64,000 nucleotides of DNA from Roseburia hominis. Lineage in GTDB: Bacteria > Bacillota > Clostridia > Lachnospirales > Lachnospiraceae. The stretch is from contig CP159990.1 in the NCBI GenBank assembly GCA_040702975.1, positions 868,001 to 932,000 on the forward strand, read 5' to 3'. How positions within the stretch are numbered: position 1 is the stretch's first letter; each line of letters begins with the position of its first letter. The notes beneath the pieces were generated by a model. That model searched no databases. It was not told the origin of the DNA and was given only the letters and a program-made list of their open reading frames with translations. A program made the translations under genes and the position numbers. Positions 60,580 through 64,000 of this stretch are shown here, in pieces.

Positions 60580-60801
60580 GCTGTGACATGATAGCAATGA
60601 AGCGCGAGGTTGCTGCCCGATATGGCAGGTTTTCCGTGGAGCGAATGTCAAGTTAGGAAACTGGCGACAAGTCACTGTACGAAATCATAACGGCCGCTGA
60701 GATGCGGTAACAACGTGTGAGTAACTCACGACACACACGGGGAAGTGTACAGTCACCGCTTGTCGTACTGAAGTCAAAAGTACGAAAAGGAGGCGACTTT
60801 T
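60580..60801 (+). promoter_or_regulatory. Structured leader of the S10 operon (autoregulation candidate)
   Basis: A long-range stem pairs CGACAAG (60665-60671) with CTTGTCG (60759-60765) and ACTGTAC (60674-60680) with GTACAGT (60747-60753). It encloses hairpins such as GTGTGAG/CTCAC and GGCCGC-x-GCGGT. A 5' hairpin CTGCC/GGCAG precedes it. Just before rpsJ, AAGTC and GACTT flank the AAAAGGAGG ribosome-binding site, with TTTTTTT following. The architecture suggests translational or attenuation control by a ribosomal protein (L4 is the known regulator of S10 operons elsewhere), which is inference here. Confidence 0.6.
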
Positions 60802-60804
60802 TTT

Positions 60805-61122
60805 ATGGCAAGTCAAGTAATGAGAATCACACTTAAGGCATATGATCATCAGCTTGTAGATGCATCTGCCAAGAAAATCATCGAAACTGTTAAGAAAAAT
60901 GGATCACAGGTGAGTGGACCGGTGCCGCTGCCGACGAAGAAAGAGGTAGTGACCATCTTAAGAGCGGTTCACAAATACAAAGATTCCAGAGAGCAGTTCG
61001 AGCAGAGAACTCATAAGAGACTCATCGATATCATCACACCGACCCAGAAGACGGTAGATGCTCTTTCCAGACTGGAGATGCCGGCAGGTGTACACATCGA
61101 TATCAAGATGAAGAATAAATAA
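60805..61122 (+). CDS. rpsJ: Ribosomal protein S10
   Basis: 105 residues: [22 protein letters not shown] and the loop [35 protein letters not shown] are the S10 signature; it ends [10 protein letters not shown]. It belongs to the 30S head and takes part in NusB/NusG antitermination. It is the first gene of the operon, following an AAAAGGAGG site. Confidence 0.97.
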   Translation: MASQVMRITLKAYDHQLVDASAKKIIETVKKNGSQVSGPVPLPTKKEVVTILRAVHKYKDSREQFEQRTHKRLIDIITPTQKTVDALSRLEMPAGVHIDIKMKNK

Positions 61123-61285
61123 GAAGCATACGGCAACATCTCACGGGCCGATGCATATAGAGTTCGCAAACCGGACGGAGTGAGACGGACGGAAAAGCAG
61201 CGGACATGAACAAGAAAACACAGTATTCCTAAAATTTAGGATGAACGCCCAGGCGTTCCGCTGTAAATCACAGGAGGTAATTATA

Positions 61286-61966
61286 ATGAAGAAAGCTATC
61301 TTAGCTACCAAAGTCGGAATGACTCAAATCTTCAACGAAGATGGAGTATTGACTCCGGTAACTGTTCTTCAGGCAGGACCTTGTGTAGTAACACAGATCA
61401 AGACTGTTGAGAACGATGGTTACAGTGCTGTTCAGGTTGGCTTTGTTGACAAGAAAGAAAGAATCGTCAACGTAGACAAGAACGGCAAGAAAGAGATCGT
61501 GCACAGACACGGTGTTACAAAAGCTGAGAAAGGACATTTCGATAAGGCTGGAGTGACAGGCAAGAGATATGTTAGAGAATTCAAGTTCGATAACGCTGAT
61601 GAGTATCAGTTAGCTCAGGAAATTAAAGCAGACATCTTTGAGGCTGGCGACAAAGTAGACGCAACAGCTATTTCCAAAGGTAAAGGCTTCCAGGGTGCAA
61701 TCAAGAGACACAACCAGCACAGAGGACCAATGGCTCACGGTTCCAAGTTCCACCGTCATGCAGGTTCCAACGGTGCTGCATCTGATCCGAGTAAGGTATT
61801 CAAGGGTAAAAAGATGCCTGGACAGATGGGAGCAAAGAGAATTACAGTTCAGAACCTTGAAGTTGTAAGAGTAGACGCTGAGAACAACCTGATCTTAGTA
61901 AAGGGTGCCGTACCGGGACCGAAGAAATCTTTAGTAACAATTAGGGAAACTGTAAAATCTATCTAA
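61286..61966 (+). CDS. rplC: Ribosomal protein L3
   Basis: 226 residues from [20 protein letters not shown] after CAGGAGG. The central [27 protein letters not shown] and [17 protein letters not shown] segments are diagnostic of L3. An early-assembly 50S protein near the peptidyl transferase centre. An in-frame upstream ATG (61241) has no ribosome-binding site and is rejected. Confidence 0.97.
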   Translation: MKKAILATKVGMTQIFNEDGVLTPVTVLQAGPCVVTQIKTVENDGYSAVQVGFVDKKERIVNVDKNGKKEIVHRHGVTKAEKGHFDKAGVTGKRYVREFKFDNADEYQLAQEIKADIFEAGDKVDATAISKGKGFQGAIKRHNQHRGPMAHGSKFHRHAGSNGAASDPSKVFKGKKMPGQMGAKRITVQNLEVVRVDAENNLILVKGAVPGPKKSLVTIRETVKSI

Positions 61967-61996
61967 GATTTGCACTGGGAAAGGAGGAACACACAG

Positions 61997-62617
61997 ATGG
62001 CAAACGTATCTGTTTACAATATCGAAGGCAAAGAAGTTGGCACAATCGAGCTTAGCGACGCTGTATTCGGTGTGGAAGTAAATGAACACCTTGTGCATAT
62101 GGCAGTTGTGAGCCAGCTTGCAAATAATCGTCAGGGAACACAGAAAGCAAAGACACGTTCCGAAGTTTCCGGCGGCGGAAGAAAACCGTGGAGACAGAAA
62201 GGTACCGGTCATGCAAGACAGGGTTCCACAAGAGCACCGCAGTGGACAGGCGGCGGAGTTGTATTCGCACCGACACCGAGAGATTACTCTTTCAAGATGA
62301 ACAAGAAAGAGAAGAGAGCTGCTCTTAAATCTGCTCTTACATCAAGAGTAGAGGAGAACAAACTGATCGTAGTTGATGAGATCAAGTTTGATGAAATCAA
62401 GACAAAGAAATTCCAGGAAGTATTAAACAACCTGTCAGTATCTAAAGCATTAGTTGTATTGGAAGACGGCAACAAGAACGCAGAGATCTCTGCAAGAAAC
62501 ATCGCTGATGTTAAGACCGCTAAGACGAATACAATCAATGTGTATGATATCCTGAAATACAACACAGTGATCGTAACGAAAGCTGCTGTTGCTGCAATCG
62601 AGGAGGTGTACGCATAA
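61997..62617 (+). CDS. rplD: Ribosomal protein L4
   Basis: 206 residues from MANVSVYNIEGKEVGTIELS after AAGGAGG. It has RSEVSGGGRKPWRQKGTGHARQGSTRAP, the extended loop reaching the exit tunnel, and VDEIKFDEIKTKKFQEVL in the globular part. L4 often autoregulates its operon via the leader. Its TAA overlaps the rplW ATG. Confidence 0.97.
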   Translation: MANVSVYNIEGKEVGTIELSDAVFGVEVNEHLVHMAVVSQLANNRQGTQKAKTRSEVSGGGRKPWRQKGTGHARQGSTRAPQWTGGGVVFAPTPRDYSFKMNKKEKRAALKSALTSRVEENKLIVVDEIKFDEIKTKKFQEVLNNLSVSKALVVLEDGNKNAEISARNIADVKTAKTNTINVYDILKYNTVIVTKAAVAAIEEVYA

Positions 62618-62922
62618 TGGCAAACGTTCAGTATTATGATGTAATCCTTAAACCGGTAGTGACCGAGAAGACTATGGAGCTTATGGCAGACAAGAAATAC
62701 ACATTCCTTGTACACACAGAAGCTACAAAGAACCAGGTAAAAGAAGCTGTTGAAAAGATGTTTCCGGGAACCAAGGTTGCAAGTGTTAACACGATGAACC
62801 TTGACGGAAAGAAGAGAAGAGTTCGTGGAACCATGCAGTATGGAAAGACAGCTAAGACGAAGAAAGCGATCGTACAGCTTACAGAAGAGTCTGCTGAGAT
62901 CGAGATATTCCAGGGACTTTAA
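62617..62922 (+). CDS. rplW: Ribosomal protein L23
   Basis: 101 residues: YYDVILKPVVTEKTMELMADKKYTF and FPGTKVASVNTMNLDGKKRRVRG, as in L23. It borders the tunnel exit and docks trigger factor and SRP. The ATG overlaps the L4 stop by one base, indicating translational coupling. Confidence 0.97.
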   Translation: MANVQYYDVILKPVVTEKTMELMADKKYTFLVHTEATKNQVKEAVEKMFPGTKVASVNTMNLDGKKRRVRGTMQYGKTAKTKKAIVQLTEESAEIEIFQGL

Positions 62923-62985
62923 GAATAACGAGTATACGGTGCAATTCCGTGAAAACAATAACTAGCAACGAAAGGAGATAGAGTA

Positions 62986-63828
62986 ATGGGAATTAAAACA
63001 TACCGCCCATATACACCTTCCAGAAGACATATGACTGGCTCTGATTTCTCTGAAATCACCAAGACTACTCCGGAGAAATCCTTAGTAGTATCTCTGAGCA
63101 AGACAGCCGGCCGTAACAATCAGGGTAAAATCACTGTAAGACACCGCGGAGGCGGAGTTAAGAGAAAATATAGAATCGTAGATTTCAAACGGAAAAAAGA
63201 TGGAATTTCCGCAACGGTAATCGGAATCGAGTACGATCCGAACCGTTCAGCAAATATCGCGCTGATCTGCTATGAAGACGGAGAAAAGGCATACATCCTG
63301 GCTCCGGCAGGACTGACAGACGGCATGAAGGTAATGAATGGACCGGAAGCTGAGGTAAGAGTAGGAAACTGCCTGCCGCTTTCCTGCATCCCGGTTGGTA
63401 CACAGGTACACAACATTGAGCTGCATCCTGGAAAAGGCGGACAGATGGTTCGTTCCGCAGGTAACAGCGCACAGTTAATGGCAAAAGAAGGAAAGTACGC
63501 AACACTTCGTCTTCCTTCAGGTGAGATGAGAATGGTTCCGATCGAGTGCCGCGCATCTGTTGGTGTTGTCGGAAACGGCGACCACAACCTGATTAACGTA
63601 GGTAAAGCAGGACGTAAACGTCACATGGGATTCAGACCGACCGTTCGTGGTTCTGTTATGAACCCGAATGACCATCCGCACGGTGGTGGTGAAGGTAAGA
63701 CTGGTATCGGACGTCCGGGCCCGAGTACTCCGTGGGGCAAACCGGCACTTGGCCTTAAGACCCGTAAGAAAAATAAACAGTCTAATAAGCTGATCATCAG
63801 AAGAAAAGACGGTAGAGGTATCAAATAG
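62986..63828 (+). CDS. rplB: Ribosomal protein L2
   Basis: 280 residues: [23 protein letters not shown] at the start, [22 protein letters not shown], and the C-terminal [20 protein letters not shown] motif with the conserved His near the peptidyl transferase centre. It is preceded by AAAGGAG. A full-length L2. Confidence 0.98.
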   Translation: MGIKTYRPYTPSRRHMTGSDFSEITKTTPEKSLVVSLSKTAGRNNQGKITVRHRGGGVKRKYRIVDFKRKKDGISATVIGIEYDPNRSANIALICYEDGEKAYILAPAGLTDGMKVMNGPEAEVRVGNCLPLSCIPVGTQVHNIELHPGKGGQMVRSAGNSAQLMAKEGKYATLRLPSGEMRMVPIECRASVGVVGNGDHNLINVGKAGRKRHMGFRPTVRGSVMNPNDHPHGGGEGKTGIGRPGPSTPWGKPALGLKTRKKNKQSNKLIIRRKDGRGIK

Positions 63829-63853
63829 AGAATTTTGAAGGAGGTTAGAACCT

Positions 63854-64000
63854 ATGGCTCGTTCACTTAAAAAAGGACCATTCGCAGACGCAAGCCTGCT
63901 TAAGAAAGTGGAAGCAATGAACGCATCTGGTGACAAGGGCGTTATCAAGACCTGGTCACGTCGTTCTACGATCTTCCCGATCATGGTTGGACATACAATC
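63854..64000 (+). CDS. rpsS: Ribosomal protein S19 (partial, runs off the window)
   Basis: 49 residues visible from [20 protein letters not shown], with [20 protein letters not shown], the S19 core. GGAGG precedes the start. The remaining ~40 residues lie beyond the window edge. Confidence 0.95.
   Translation, partial: MARSLKKGPFADASLLKKVEAMNASGDKGVIKTWSRRSTIFPIMVGHTI

Overview
The window reads as a piece of chromosome from an anaerobic, spore-forming, amino-acid-fermenting Firmicute. The most likely family is Lachnospiraceae (Clostridium cluster XIVa type). The basis is strong AGGAGG ribosome-binding sites, a CotF-type coat gene, D-proline reductase genes, a selenocysteine tRNA and the clostridial-style S10 ribosomal protein operon. 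No species name can be justified from sequence reading alone.

Layout. 0-1.2 kb: a partial M42 aminopeptidase and a two-gene spore-coat operon, all leftward. 1.3-10.1 kb: a GntR regulator with twin operators, followed by a complete oligopeptide-type ABC importer (two permeases, two ATPases that currently read as one frame, one lipoprotein) and two overlapping amidohydrolases, of which the first has lost its metal ligands. 10.2-14.1 kb: a class-I glutamine amidotransferase, a decayed IS1182-type element and a prolidase-like M24 peptidase, leftward. 14.3-24.6 kb: a PucR regulator, ornithine aminotransferase (rocD), a three-gene cytosolic Fe-S/FAD/molybdopterin oxidoreductase unit, a RocB-type M20 peptidase and a MATE exporter. 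24.8-34.2 kb is accessory: a SAM methyltransferase, a broken Rpn-type nuclease gene, a short membrane-peptide gene, a large HEPN-like/STAND-NTPase/helical-repeat protein that is a candidate defence gene, a frameshifted proline racemase, a frameshifted HTH-AAA-nuclease gene and tRNA-Sec. 34.3-46.1 kb: a promoter with two tandem leader-RNA-like units, a complete 1,917-bp insertion sequence with 8-bp target duplication, then a purine-type deaminase (ssnA-like), two sets of xanthine-dehydrogenase-type molybdenum hydroxylase genes, an Fe-S flavoprotein and a xanthine/uracil permease. 46.2-54.5 kb: the D-proline reductase cluster (prdC, prdA, a small CBO2463-type gene, selenoprotein prdB, prdD, prdE), interrupted by a lipoprotein gene and a DUF3990/XRE toxin-antitoxin-like pair. 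54.5-60 kb: a TetR regulator, an MMPL exporter and a heptad-repeat secreted protein. 60.5-64 kb: the start of the S10 operon (rpsJ, rplC, rplD, rplW, rplB, rpsS partial) with a structured leader.

How it fits together. Peptides are imported and hydrolysed. Arginine/ornithine and proline are degraded, with proline serving as a Stickland electron acceptor through a selenium- and pyruvoyl-dependent reductase. Purine-like heterocycles are deaminated and hydroxylated by molybdenum enzymes. tRNA-Sec lies in the same neighbourhood as the UGA-containing prdB.

Two window-wide patterns stand out. First, a short palindromic repeat (arms TGAACGTCC / GGACGTTCA around a 3-nt loop, preceded by a CATACCTAAG-like block) occurs at eight loci, one of them in frame inside prdA. 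Second, five genes carry single small indels, four of them compatible with short homopolymer runs, so either gene decay or sequencing error is at work.
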